A stretch of DNA of 64,000 nt from Saprospirales bacterium. GTDB taxonomy: Bacteria; Bacteroidota; Bacteroidia; Chitinophagales; Saprospiraceae. The stretch is from assembly GCA_016703765.1 (NCBI GenBank), contig JADJBL010000007.1:1-64000 (forward strand), read 5' to 3'. A program made the translations under genes and the position numbers. The notes under the pieces are model-generated. The model was not told the DNA's origin. It searched no databases and saw only the letters and a program-made list of their open reading frames with translations. The stretch's first letter is position 1. Every line of letters begins with the position of its first letter. Shown here one piece after another: positions 46,681-57,036 of this stretch.

Positions 46681-47514
46681 ATGGCCATTGATTACTACGC
46701 TTTCCACTTCATCCTCGACCCATCCCTGCAAGAGCCCCTGCTCGGCCTGCTGAGCGAATTGCCCTTTGAAAGCTTTGAAGAAACCGAAGACCGCCTGCTG
46801 GCCTATTTGCCCGCCACGGTGGCGCCGGAATCCCTTACGCCCGAACTGGAATCCATTAAGGAGCAAATTCCTTTCCAACTTTCGATCGAACTGGTGCCAG
46901 GGCAGAACTGGAACGAGATATGGGAGTCGAATTTTTCGCCTATCCAGGTGGGCTCCTTCTGCGGGATTCGGGCAGAATTTCATCCCTCGTTTGGTTCTGA
47001 AGTCCGCCATGAGCTTTGCATACAGCCGCGCATGGCCTTCGGCACCGGTCATCACGAAACGACCTACATGATGATCGAAACGATGGAAACCCTGCCCCTT
47101 TCGAATGCGGACGTGCTGGACTACGGAGCGGGCACGGGCATCCTGGCTATCCTCGCAGCCCGCTTGGGCGCAAGGTCCGTCGATGCCCTGGAGATCGAGG
47201 CGATTGCCTGCGAAAATGCCCGCGAGAATTGCCAGGCGAATGACACCGGCCTGGTAAATGTCGTGGAGGGAACCCTCGAAAAAGTGCTGGGCAGGCAGTA
47301 CGACATCGTGCTCGCCAATATCAACCGGCATGTACTTTTGGAGTCCTTTGCCCCGTTATATGGAATGTTGCGCCCGGGAGGCATTCTATTGATTTCCGGC
47401 ATCCTTTCTACCGATCGGGAAATCGTGGAAGATGCCTCTCTGGCTGCCGGTTTCCAGACCACCCAGATCCGGGCCAAAGGGCAATGGATTGCCGTGCAAC
47501 TCCACCGAAACTGA
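46681..47514 (+). CDS. prmA: Ribosomal protein L11 methyltransferase
   Basis: PrmA trimethylates ribosomal protein L11 using S-adenosylmethionine. ATG 46681 (MAIDYYAFHFILDP) is preferred over the TTG at 46672. An N-terminal L11-recognition domain precedes the signature RMAFGTGHHETTYMMIETME. The SAM motif I VLDYGAGTGILAILAARLGA and the N-I-N motif in YDIVLANINRHVLLES follow. The 277-aa length is normal. Confidence 0.95.
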   Translation: MAIDYYAFHFILDPSLQEPLLGLLSELPFESFEETEDRLLAYLPATVAPESLTPELESIKEQIPFQLSIELVPGQNWNEIWESNFSPIQVGSFCGIRAEFHPSFGSEVRHELCIQPRMAFGTGHHETTYMMIETMETLPLSNADVLDYGAGTGILAILAARLGARSVDALEIEAIACENARENCQANDTGLVNVVEGTLEKVLGRQYDIVLANINRHVLLESFAPLYGMLRPGGILLISGILSTDREIVEDASLAAGFQTTQIRAKGQWIAVQLHRN

Positions 47515-47549
47515 GCTCATTTCTCCATTTGTCAATCAATATCGAACTT

Positions 47550-50500
47550 ATGCGGTTTTTTTGGACCTGCCTGATCCTCATGCTGTTTTCCCTGAATGTA
47601 AGCGCCCAGCCGGGCGCGAAGGAATTTCCCGAAGACCCCAAAGAGTTTCTCGCCCAATTTGAGGCCTTTGTCACAGCCAACAAAATCGCCGATATTCAAA
47701 AGATATACGGCGAATTTGCCGCCCTGGTCAAACTCGGCTCCGTTTCGCCGCAAGACCTCGTCGAGATCCGGAAAACGGCCAATCAGATGCTGGTTCAGGA
47801 CCTTACTGCCAGCCCATACTTTGCGGAGTACCTTACGGGGCTGGTCCAGCTCAGGAAAAGGGAAAGCGCAGGCCCGCTCTTCGCAGAGTGGCACGAATTG
47901 CTCAATGGAATGCTTGCCAGTTCCAACTTCAAAGCCAATTCCTTCAATGAATTCCTGAAATTCTCCGGAGGATTCTTCGAGTTAAAAGCCATCCGCAAGT
48001 CGAATTCAGGGGTCAATTGGTTTACCTCCTCCGAACAATACCGATGGGAGCTTCGCGAAGGACAGCCCATCCTGATTTTTGACAAGCTCGACCTGTTCGG
48101 CGTGCGAAAACAGGACTCCATTGCGATCTATCAAACCGCCGGGGAGTTTTCCCCCGTCGAAAACCGCTGGCATGGATCGGGAGGGAAAGTCAGTTGGGAA
48201 CGCCTCGGACTGAATCCGGAAGTTTACGTGGTGCTGGGAAATTACAGGATCGATGCCGAAAAGAGCATTTACGAGGCCGACACCGTCAATCTCCACTACC
48301 CCCTGTATTTCGGCCAACGCCTGATCCCCGGTCGGTTTGAGGACAAACTGACCGCAGAAAATCCCGCTACCGGTGGCTCCTATCCGCGCTTTGAATCGTA
48401 TGAAAATATTCTCCGGGTAGACAACCTCGGACAGGGCATCCGCTACACCGGCGGTTTCCGGCTCCAGGGCACTACCGTCTACGGTTTCGGCAACCGCGAA
48501 TTTCCCGCACAGATCGAGATCCTCGGGCCCGATAAGACCCGCCGGCTTCGGGCGAATGCCGAATTATTCACCATCAGAAGGGAGGAGCGGATTACCGGGG
48601 AAAGCGTATCGGCGACGATCTATTTTGGAGCGGATTCCCTCTTTCACCCCTCCGTCAATTTTCGCTTTGAAATCCAGAAACGCGAGCTCGAACTGACCCG
48701 CGGAGACCGGGGAAGCGACCGCAACCCCTTTTACAGCTCCCTTCACAACCTCAATATCGACTCCGACAAAATAAACTATTACGTCCAGGGAGACTCGATC
48801 ACCTTCGGGGAGAAAAGCCTGGTCTTCAGCCGGCGGAAAACGCCCGTGGTATTTGAATCCCTGTCCTATTTTCAGGAGTCGGACTACAACCGCTTCCAAA
48901 ACATCGCCACCTTCAACCCCATTGCCGTTATCAAGGCGGTTTCCGAAAAAGAGGGCACCCGCTTCCTGGACGCGGACTTCCTCGCCTCCAAACTCGACTC
49001 CCGGTTTACGGTGGAAAATATCCAGACCCTCCTGTACGACCTTGTAGCGAAGGGCTTTATCAGCTACGATGTGGAAAAACAGGAGGTCGAGGTCAAAGAC
49101 AAGATCTTTCATTACGCCAACGCAAGCCAGAAAAAGGTGGACTTCGACGCCATGAGGCTCGAATCGGAAACCGACCAAACCAACGCCACCTTTAATATCA
49201 ACGACCAGCGGATCGTCGTGAACGGAGTGTCCAGCGTGGTCTTCAGCCAAACACAGGCGGTGGCCCTCAATCCCTTCTCCGGTCAGATCGTGATCGGGAA
49301 AAACCGGGACATGGATTTCGACGGGCGCCTCTTTGCGGGATTCGGGACCCTGACCGGGAAGGATTTTCACCTTGATTACGACAAGTTTCAGGTCCGGCTC
49401 GACTCGGTCCGTTATTTCGACTTGTTTTTACCCAGCGGGGAAAAAGATGCCCAAGGCAAACCGATCGCCTTTTCCCTGGGCTCCCGTATCGAGCACCTCC
49501 GGGGCATCTTGCTGATCGACGCCCCTTCCAATAAGTCGGGAAGGGACAACATTCCCATTTTCCCCTCCCTTCAATCCAAGGACCATAGCTATGTCTATTA
49601 CGACAACCCGGAGATCAGGAAAGGGGTTTACCTCCGCGATTCTTTTTACTTCCGTCTTAACCCATTCAGTTTCAATAGCCTGGATCAATTTGAAAAAGAC
49701 GCTATCAGGTTTAAGGGCACGATGTTTTCCGCCGATATTTTCCCGGATTTCGAAGAGACCCTGGTCCTTCAAGATGAAGACTCCTCCCTTGGCTTTCTAT
49801 CGCCCACTCCACAGGGAGGTTACCCTTGTTACCGCAAAAAAGGCCAGTTCGAGGGGAACATCCTCTTGAGCAATAAAGGTTTTCTGGGGCAGGGCAAACT
49901 GGATTACCTGGGCGCCACCGTCAATTCGGACGACATTGTGTTCGAACCCAAAAGGATGACTGCCAGCGCCAAGCGCTTCGACCTGCGGGAAGATCGGGCA
50001 GGGCCCGTCAAAGTGCCCAAGGCCGTCGGTTTCGATGTAAAAATAGACTGGCAGCCCTATCTCGACAGCATGTACGTGACCTCCGTAGAGGCGCCGTTCG
50101 ATATCTTCAATGAATCGAAGCATTTTCTGAAAGGAACCCTGATCCTCACCCCAGGCGGTTTGAAAGCTCGGGGTCAGTTTAGCTGGGACAATGCCACCAT
50201 GTCTTCCGGCCTCTTTTCCTTTGGAGCCTATTCGGTAAGTGCAGATACCACAGACCTCCAGATCAAATCCTTCGACGCCAGATCCCTTGCGCTCAAGACT
50301 TCCAATATAAAAGGGAGTATCGACTTTGAAACGCAGAAGGGAAGTTTCAGGGCCAACCAGCCGGAGAACCACCGGACCTTTTTCCCAGGCAACCAATACC
50401 TGACCTCTATGGATCAGTTTGATTGGGATATGAAAAACGAAAAGATCACCTTCCGGCCTATTTATCAGCCTCTTGCCAGCTTCGTGTCCACCCATCCCGA

Positions 50501-52065
50501 CAAGGATTCCCTGCGTTTTAAAGGAGATGCGGCCGAATTCGACCTCAAATCCAATAACCTCCGGATCACCGGAGTGGAATCAATTGTGAGTGCCGACGCC
50601 TATATCTACACAGAAAAAGGAGAGGTTTTTATCAACTCGAACGGGGAGATGAAGACCCTGGAAAACGTCCGCATCGTGGCCGACACCATCAACAAATTTC
50701 ACGTGATCAACCGGGCGACGGCCGATATCAGGGGCAAGCGGAATTTTACCGCAAAAGGGTATTACGAATACAATATCGGCCGCCGGCAACAGGAGATCCT
50801 GTTTAACAACATCGTGGGGCAGCCGATCGGCAAGGGGAATTTCTCCGAACGGCCGGCGGTGACGCGAGCTACGGGAGATGTAAAACCCGAGGACCGCTTT
50901 TATATCGACGAAAAGACGGAGTTCCGAGGCACCATCAGCCTTTTTTCGGAATCCAGAAACCTCCTTTTCAACGGCTTTGCCCGCCTCGATGCCAACCTCA
51001 CAGCGCGCCACTGGTTTTCCGTCGACTTCGAAGGGGACAAAACCGACCTGGCCATTCGCTTCGACGAGCCCCGCAATTACGAAGGGGAGCCTTTGAAGAC
51101 GGGTTTTTTCCTGAGCAAGGAGTCTTTTTTCTGTTACCCACGGGTTATGGCCCCTCTTTATTTCAGAAAAGACAGGCCCATCCTTCCGATTAAAGGCCTT
51201 TTTCAATACGATCCAAAAGAGGATAAATTTATTTTCGGAGACTCGCTCAAAGTTACTGCCGAGGGCCTGAAGGGCAACCTGATGACCTATTACAACACCA
51301 CCGGCAAGGTAGAAGGGGAGGGGCGCTTCGATATCGGCGGAAGCCTCAAATACATCAGCGTAGCGGCCGCTGGCCGGGTCGAATCTACCGTCGATTCAGC
51401 CCTTGATTCGCTCGCCGGAGGCCCCCTTGGGCCAAAATTGAAAGGCGACTTCATGCTTGGCGTCAACCTTATCCTGCCCGACGCCTTGACCAAATTCATG
51501 CTCAACGATATTAAGGCCAGCAGTTTTGAAGCCCCCACCGTGATCTACGCCAATGATCCGTTTTTCTACAAAAAAGGCCTCTCTGAACTTTTCCCGGAAG
51601 ACAAGGACATGCAAAGGTCGATTGATCTGGTCAGCCTCAATGAATTTGACCTGCCCAAAAAAGCTCAACAATTACACGTTCCTCTTCAGCAGGGTTCCCA
51701 TGCAATGGAACCAGGAGTACCAGTCTTTTGTGTCCATGCAGCAAAAACTGCCCGTGGCAAGTATCAACGGCGATATGATCAACCGAATGTTCACCTGCTA
51801 TATTGAAGTGCGCATGCCCTACGACGACGACGATCGTTTTTACCTGTTTATACAGTCCCCGAGCGGGATTTCCTACTTTTTTGGTTTCAAGCAGGGCATC
51901 CTGAACGTCACCTCCAGCAGCGCAGAATTCAACGATCTGGTGTTGAATCTCAAAGACAAGGAGCGGGTTTATAAAATGCCCGACGGCGCGACATACGAAA
52001 TACAACCGGTCGAACAGGGGACGGCGACTTCCTTTGTGTCGCGGGTTCAGGAAGCCTGGAAATAA
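47550..52065 (+). CDS. Giant secreted beta-rich protein (about 1500 aa), one frameshift
   Basis: ATG 47550 (MRFFWTCLILMLFSLNVSAQ) gives a Sec signal peptide. A helical first part of about 150 residues (FVTANKIADIQKIYGEFAAL) is followed by about 1300 residues of repeating beta strands. Examples are FEGNILLSNKGFLGQGKLDY, LKGTLILTPGGLKARGQFSW and RFDIGGSLKYISVAAAGR. These recall the stacked sheets of AsmA/TamB, LptA/OstA-type or filamentous beta-helix proteins. An A6 run at 51657-51662 should be A5; repair joins NEFDLPKK to LNNYTFLFSRVPMQWNQEYQ and the frame to 52065. I do not recognise a named family. A bridge or scaffold role in the envelope is inferred from its size and fold. It lies close to tamL but on the opposite strand. 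Confidence 0.75.
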
Positions 52066-52071
52066 GCTGAG

Positions 52072-52750
52072 ATGACAAACAGACAAAAGGCCGTCGCAAT
52101 CGCCGCTATTCTGGAAGAACGCTATCCGGAGACCCCTATTCCGCTGGAACACCAGGACCCCTACACCCTGTTGGTGGCAGTCGTATTGTCTGCCCAATGC
52201 ACAGATGTCCGGGTCAATCAGGTTACTCCGCATTTGTATGCAAAGGCGGACAAACCCGCTCTGATGGCGGAGCTGGACGTTTCGGAAATCGAAGCGATCA
52301 TCCGCCCTTGCGGCTTGGCGCCCAAAAAAGCCCAGTCCATTCACGAGCTATCCCGAATTATTGCCGAAAAACATGGAGGCCAGGTGCCCGATTCATTCTG
52401 AAGCACTGGAAGCCCTTCCTGGCGTGGGCCATAAAACGGCTTCGGTGGTCATGTCCCAGGCTTTTGGAGTGCCGGCTTTTCCCGTAGATACCCATATTCA
52501 CCGCCTGGCCTGGCGCTGGGGATTGAGCAATGGTAAAAACGTGGAACAGACCGAACGGGACCTGAAAAGCCTTTTTCCGGAGGACAAATGGAATGCCCTC
52601 CACCTCCAGATCATCTATTTTGGCAGGGAGCTATGCCCGGCCAGGGGCCATAATCCCTATGCATGTCCCATCTGCAGCAAATTCGGCCGCAAGGAGTTAT
52701 TTGAGGAATTCGACCTGCAAAAAATTGGGAAGAAGAATCAGAAAGGATAG
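52072..52750 (+). CDS. nth: Endonuclease III, one frameshift, incomplete iron-sulphur motif
   Basis: Nth is a DNA glycosylase/AP-lyase for oxidised pyrimidines. The N-terminal part has LLVAVVLSAQCTDVRVNQVT; after a frameshift near 52393-52400 (one base too many) come the helix-hairpin-helix LPGVGHKTASVVMSQAFG with the catalytic Lys and FPVDTHIHRLAWRWGL with the catalytic Asp. The C-terminus reads LCPARGHNPYACPICSKFGR. Three cysteines fit the [4Fe-4S] loop loosely (C-x8-C-x2-C), but the fourth is missing. The repaired protein is about 225 aa. It overlaps the 3' end of tamL by 13 bases. Confidence 0.92.
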
Positions 52751-55248
52751 CCCAGGCCCAGATTCAGGTTTAGATCCTGCCAACTCCCCTGGAAAGGGCT
52801 TCGCCAGAATTGCTCCGTGACCACTCCCAAATCATCGATATGAGGGTAGGGATTTCTCAATTTCAACCCCACATCTAGCCGGAAAATGAAATAGGCGAAA
52901 TCCAGGCGCAGGCCAAAACCGGTGCCCACTGCTATGTATTTGAACAGATTATCCGAGATTTTCTGGTTGTCCTCATCGTAAGTGGGCGTCCAGCGCAATT
53001 GCGAGAAGCGTCGGGTGCTGTCCGGATAGGTGGTCCATACATTCCCCGCGTCCACAAATAATGCTCCTTCGTATTTTATCCCAAAAAGGGTGATGATAGG
53101 GAACCGGTATTCCACGTTGAAATCGAGTTTGAATTCGCCTGTCTGGTAAAAGAGGGTAGGGTTCACCCCTCCCGTTTGGGAAAGGGAGTCCAGATAACCT
53201 CCCGGGCCGATCTCCCGGGCGTTCCATGCGCGCACACTCTGAGGTCCGCCGGTCGGGAATTGCTTTATATAGGGCACGCTGTTGGAATAGCCGAAAGGCA
53301 GGGCCAGGCCTATGGCAGCCCGGAATACGAAGAGTTGCGACTTGGGCAGTTTTCTGTAATGCCGGTAATCGAACTCCAGCCTGCCATACTGTGAGAACTT
53401 GACCTGATCGCCCCCAATCCTCAGGTCGAAAGTGTCGCGCTTTGCCGGGACTGAAAAGGCATTGTAAATGGCGTTTGCGAGGTACACCTCGAGTCCCGAC
53501 AATTCCAGGCGGGTGATAAAGGAATGCGACTCCCCGAAGAGATTAGTGGCGCCGGTAAAGGTATAGTTGAAATCCCGGAGCGCAAAACTCGTAAACAGCT
53601 GTTTGTCAAAGGTGCGCCGGAGGTTTTCGTTCCGCTGGAGGATCAGGGTGTCGAAGTAAAAGGTCGTTTTCGGGCTCAGGTAATCGACTCCGAGGTGGTT
53701 GATGATATACTGATGCCGGCTGGAAGGCCGAAAATCGTATCCAAAGCCGGTATTGAGGGTGTGCAGGGTAAAAAGGTCGATCCGTTCGAGGTAATTGTAG
53801 CTGAATGAAAGCCTCGTGGCGCCCCGGTCCAGGAGAGCCGTATAAAAGGGTTTGCGCAGAATCCTGATCTTGTCGAGCAGGGCATAAAACCCAAAAAAGT
53901 CGATAAATTTGGGGAGGTACAGGTCGCTTTGGATGCGCAGGTCTACCGTATTGATGAGCGGATCCTTTTTGTCGCCGCGCACCAGGTTGAGGTCGACGCC
54001 CCCCTCCAGGTTGGTGACGAATAATTCGGCCCCTTTGAACAGGTTCCGGTGCTTGAGCGATACATTGCCGGATACCCCGAGCAAGCGTCTGCCGGCAAAT
54101 GGAATGTTGGATGTGTTTACCTCCAGGTCGGATCCAAACTCGAACTTCTTGTTTTGGGACAGATAGATCCTGAAATTGATCCGCCCAGGAATTTCCGGAT
54201 CGGGCTCTCCTTTGAGGGTTACGAATCGAAAAATCCCAAGGTTGCTCAGTTGCCGGTTTGTCCGGTCGTAATTTTCCTGCTTGAACAACTCCCCCTTTTT
54301 AAGATACAGGGCATTGAGCAGCGTTTTTTCCCGGATGGCGGGATTTTCGCTGTCGCTGATCAAATAGACCCCTTCGGCAATTGTGTCCTGCTTTGAAATA
54401 ACTGGCGCCGATGGATTGTAATCGGGGTATAAATAGAGGTCCCCGATGGTATAAGTCCGGTGCACCGAATCATTAGGGGGCAGCAGCACCTCCAGGGTCA
54501 ATTTGACCGTAAAATTGCTGCTATCGGCTTCCAAATTGTCTATGAAATTGGATCCGAAATAGGCATACCCCTGGTTTCGGAGGTAGCTTACGATTCGGGC
54601 CGTTTCCTGCTCGTAAAGCTTGGAATCTACCGGACTTCCCCTTTTCAACACCGTCGAATGCCGGATGGATTGAAGGGTCCGGTATATCTGGCTGTCGCGG
54701 GAGATAAACCGGACTGTGTCGATCAGGTATTGTTGCCTGGGCGTGACTTCGTAGCTGACGGAAATCTTCTTGTTATTGCGGTCGGTGTACTCGTAAAACG
54801 ATTGGACCTTGGCCAGGAAGTACCCCTTGTGCTGGAGATAGTATTCCATTGCCCGCTCGGTGGCCTCGGTTTTTTCGGGGTCGTACAGCGTAGGCTCCTC
54901 CCCGAACTGGCGGAGCATCCAGCGCTTGAAACCCTTGGTAAATTTGGACCTTCCAAGGGTGTCCTGAGCCTCGTAATAATACCATTCGCGGGGGATAAAG
55001 AAAAAGCTGGAATTGGGCCGCTGTTTGTAAAGCGTGGAAAGCTCGTTTTTGAAGTTCCCTTTTTTCTTAATTTGCTGGTCCGTTTTCAGGTCGATGATGT
55101 TCTCTTCGAGAAACACCTCCTCCGGGCCGAGGTACTTCGTGGTTCCGCATCCGGAAAATACGAGAAGCGCGAACATCCAGGAAAAGGGACTCCGGAGGCA
55201 GTTTAACAGTGGGGTGAATTTTTTATATCGTAGAAATAATCCGGACAT
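52738..55248 (-). CDS. tamL: TamL-type BamA-family outer-membrane lipoprotein
   Basis: This 836-aa Omp85-family protein has a lipobox in FALLVFSGCGTTKYLGPEEV, which marks the Bacteroidota TamL lipoprotein variant of TamA. POTRA-like domains follow (YYLQHKGYFLAKVQSFYEYT, QNQGY-like repeats in SYLRNQGYAYFGSNF), then a 16-strand barrel with the BamA-type motif PTGGPQSVRAWNAREIGPGG and a C-terminal barrel strand DLNLNLGLGYPF. It probably assembles outer-membrane proteins. ATG 55248 gives a long leader; a start nearer the lipobox is possible. The start overlaps the start of the divergent methyltransferase. Confidence 0.92.
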   Translation of the reverse strand: MSGLFLRYKKFTPLLNCLRSPFSWMFALLVFSGCGTTKYLGPEEVFLEENIIDLKTDQQIKKKGNFKNELSTLYKQRPNSSFFFIPREWYYYEAQDTLGRSKFTKGFKRWMLRQFGEEPTLYDPEKTEATERAMEYYLQHKGYFLAKVQSFYEYTDRNNKKISVSYEVTPRQQYLIDTVRFISRDSQIYRTLQSIRHSTVLKRGSPVDSKLYEQETARIVSYLRNQGYAYFGSNFIDNLEADSSNFTVKLTLEVLLPPNDSVHRTYTIGDLYLYPDYNPSAPVISKQDTIAEGVYLISDSENPAIREKTLLNALYLKKGELFKQENYDRTNRQLSNLGIFRFVTLKGEPDPEIPGRINFRIYLSQNKKFEFGSDLEVNTSNIPFAGRRLLGVSGNVSLKHRNLFKGAELFVTNLEGGVDLNLVRGDKKDPLINTVDLRIQSDLYLPKFIDFFGFYALLDKIRILRKPFYTALLDRGATRLSFSYNYLERIDLFTLHTLNTGFGYDFRPSSRHQYIINHLGVDYLSPKTTFYFDTLILQRNENLRRTFDKQLFTSFALRDFNYTFTGATNLFGESHSFITRLELSGLEVYLANAIYNAFSVPAKRDTFDLRIGGDQVKFSQYGRLEFDYRHYRKLPKSQLFVFRAAIGLALPFGYSNSVPYIKQFPTGGPQSVRAWNAREIGPGGYLDSLSQTGGVNPTLFYQTGEFKLDFNVEYRFPIITLFGIKYEGALFVDAGNVWTTYPDSTRRFSQLRWTPTYDEDNQKISDNLFKYIAVGTGFGLRLDFAYFIFRLDVGLKLRNPYPHIDDLGVVTEQFWRSPFQGSWQDLNLNLGLGYPF

Positions 55249-56020
55249 GGCCCTGACAAGAGCTCAAATTAAACTCCTTCAATCTTTGAAGCAAAAAAAG
55301 TACCGTCAAAGGTATAACAAATTCGGCGTCGAGGGCGAGAAAATAGCTCTAGAGCTTCTGACCGCTTCCCCCCGAAAAGTAGAGCTTGCCATCGCATTGC
55401 CCGCATGGGCGGAAGAAAACAGAAAATTGCTGGAATCCTCCGGCGTTCCACTGGAAACGGTTTCCGGGGAAACGCTGGAGAAAATCTCCTCTTTTCAAAC
55501 CCCAAACAAGGTCTATCTGTTGGTTTCCACAGCGCCCGCCAGCCCCGAGCTCCAGACCGTAAACACCGGTCTTTCTCTTTATCTGGATGGCATCCAGGAC
55601 CCCGGAAACCTCGGCACCATTCTTCGCATTGCCGATTGGTTCGGGCTTTCCGCCGTCTTTTGCGCGCCTCACAGTGTGGAGTGGGCCAACCCGAAAGCCA
55701 TTCAGGCCTCCATGGGTTCCTTTTTTCGCACCCCCGTCGAATACCTTTCCCTTGCAGCCCTCCGCGAACGGCACCCCGCCCTGCCTGTTTACGCCGCTTC
55801 GATGGATGGGGAGAGCGTCTATAGCGCTTCCGTTCCGGCCGCGGCCATCCTGGTCATCGGAAGCGAATCGCATGGAATTTCAGCGGAAACTGCGCAACAG
55901 GTGAATGCCTGGCTGGGCATTCCTTCCTATGGAGAGGGGAAAACCGAATCGCTAAACGCCGCAGTGGCCACCGGAATTCTGTGCGCGGTGATCAGGGGAA
56001 AGGAATCTATTCCGGGCTGA
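55247..56020 (+). CDS. TrmH/SpoU-family RNA methyltransferase
   Basis: The 257-aa SPOUT enzyme starts MALTRAQIKLLQSLKQKKYR, with the substrate-binding N-domain motif YNKFGVEGEKIALELL. The knotted catalytic motifs are LSLYLDGIQDPGNLGTILRI (motif 1), AAILVIGSESHGIS (motif 2) and SLNAAVATGILCAVIRG (motif 3). It methylates a ribose 2'-O in rRNA or tRNA; the target cannot be told from sequence. The ATG is within the CATG shared with the divergent tamL start. Confidence 0.9.
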   Translation: MALTRAQIKLLQSLKQKKYRQRYNKFGVEGEKIALELLTASPRKVELAIALPAWAEENRKLLESSGVPLETVSGETLEKISSFQTPNKVYLLVSTAPASPELQTVNTGLSLYLDGIQDPGNLGTILRIADWFGLSAVFCAPHSVEWANPKAIQASMGSFFRTPVEYLSLAALRERHPALPVYAASMDGESVYSASVPAAAILVIGSESHGISAETAQQVNAWLGIPSYGEGKTESLNAAVATGILCAVIRGKESIPG

Positions 56021-56450
56021 AATAAAGGAAGGTGTTGTCCTTGTCGGCGAGCCAGAACTCCTGCCTGCTCAGGCGCAGGATGTCGAATGATTCGTTGCGG
56101 TTGAAATAAAAGCCGAGCGTATCTCCGGACAAATCCTTCCAGGCAAACAGATCCTTTTCTTCTTCCAGGCTCCATTCGCCCAGCAAAGTTTCCGGTCCTC
56201 CACCCGATACGGGTAGAAAAGCTATCGCCGTTTCCCCGTCGGCTTCAAAAGTAAAAAGGTAGGAAGTGAAAGTGTCTTTGATATCCGTTCCGAAGCGGGT
56301 GATGGCGGAATCGATTTTCCAGCTCCCTTCTATGCGCTGGGCTTTGCTGTTGATGCTGAAGTAGGGCCCGTACTGGTATTTTTTACAGGAAATGGAAGCC
56401 AGTAAAATATAGCTCAGCGCAAGCCCGGTAAGTATCTGTTGAATGTTCAT
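56007..56450 (-). CDS. Small lipocalin-like lipoprotein
   Basis: A lipoprotein signal (MNIQQILTGLALSYILLASI then SC) precedes a 125-residue beta-rich domain (IEGSWKIDSAITRFGTDIKD, YLFTFEADGETAIAFLPVSG, EFWLADKDNTFLYFSPE) of the lipocalin-like kind common in Bacteroidota. It is the last gene of the aroK operon and overlaps the convergent methyltransferase by 14 bases. No function known. Confidence 0.7.
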   Translation of the reverse strand: MNIQQILTGLALSYILLASISCKKYQYGPYFSINSKAQRIEGSWKIDSAITRFGTDIKDTFTSYLFTFEADGETAIAFLPVSGGGPETLLGEWSLEEEKDLFAWKDLSGDTLGFYFNRNESFDILRLSRQEFWLADKDNTFLYFSPE

Positions 56451-56453
56451 CCC

Positions 56454-57026
56454 TTAAAATGCCTTTAGTTCGGAATACACCAGCTCCATGGGAAGACCCA
56501 TAATATTGGAGGTCGTTCCTTCTATCCTTTCGATCTTGCACAGTCCGATCCATTCCTGGATGGCGTATGCGCCCGCTTTGTCGAAGGGACGGTAGCTCTC
56601 GATGTAAAATTCGATCTCCTCCAGGCTGAGAACGCCAAACCGGACCTCGGCAATGCCCGTAAAAACCCTCTTTTTTTCGGGAGTCCAAAGGCAAACCCCG
56701 GTATAGACCTGGTGGGTTTGCCCGGAAAGAGCCTGCAGGATGCGAACTGCGTCCGCATAATCGGCCGGTTTGCCATACACGGTTTGTCCGAGCGCGACGA
56801 TGCTGTCGGCCGTGAGGAGTATTTCGCCGTCGCGGAGTAGGTGCCTGGCGGCCATTGCCTTTTTCTCCGCCAGGTAGGCGGCCACCTGGTCAGCGGGGAG
56901 TTCCGGAGGGTAGGTTTCCTCCACCTCCACAGCCCGCACTTCAAAGTCAAACCCCGCGCGCTGGAGCAATTCCTTTCTCCGCGGCGATTGGGAGGCCAGG
57001 ACGATCTTTTTATTCAGCCAATTCAT
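56454..57026 (-). CDS. maf: Maf-family nucleotide pyrophosphatase
   Basis: Maf proteins hydrolyse non-canonical or excess nucleoside triphosphates (YhdE type: dTTP/UTP) to monophosphates. The 190-aa protein has the signature VLASQSPRRKELLQRAGFDF, the catalytic region LLTADSIVALGQTVYGKPAD and the SYRPFDKAGAYAIQEWIGL and EGTTSNIMGLPMELVYSEL segments. It is separated from the upstream UbiA-family gene by 10 bases. Confidence 0.95.
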   Translation of the reverse strand: MNWLNKKIVLASQSPRRKELLQRAGFDFEVRAVEVEETYPPELPADQVAAYLAEKKAMAARHLLRDGEILLTADSIVALGQTVYGKPADYADAVRILQALSGQTHQVYTGVCLWTPEKKRVFTGIAEVRFGVLSLEEIEFYIESYRPFDKAGAYAIQEWIGLCKIERIEGTTSNIMGLPMELVYSELKAF

Positions 57027-57036
57027 GTAAGTTCTT

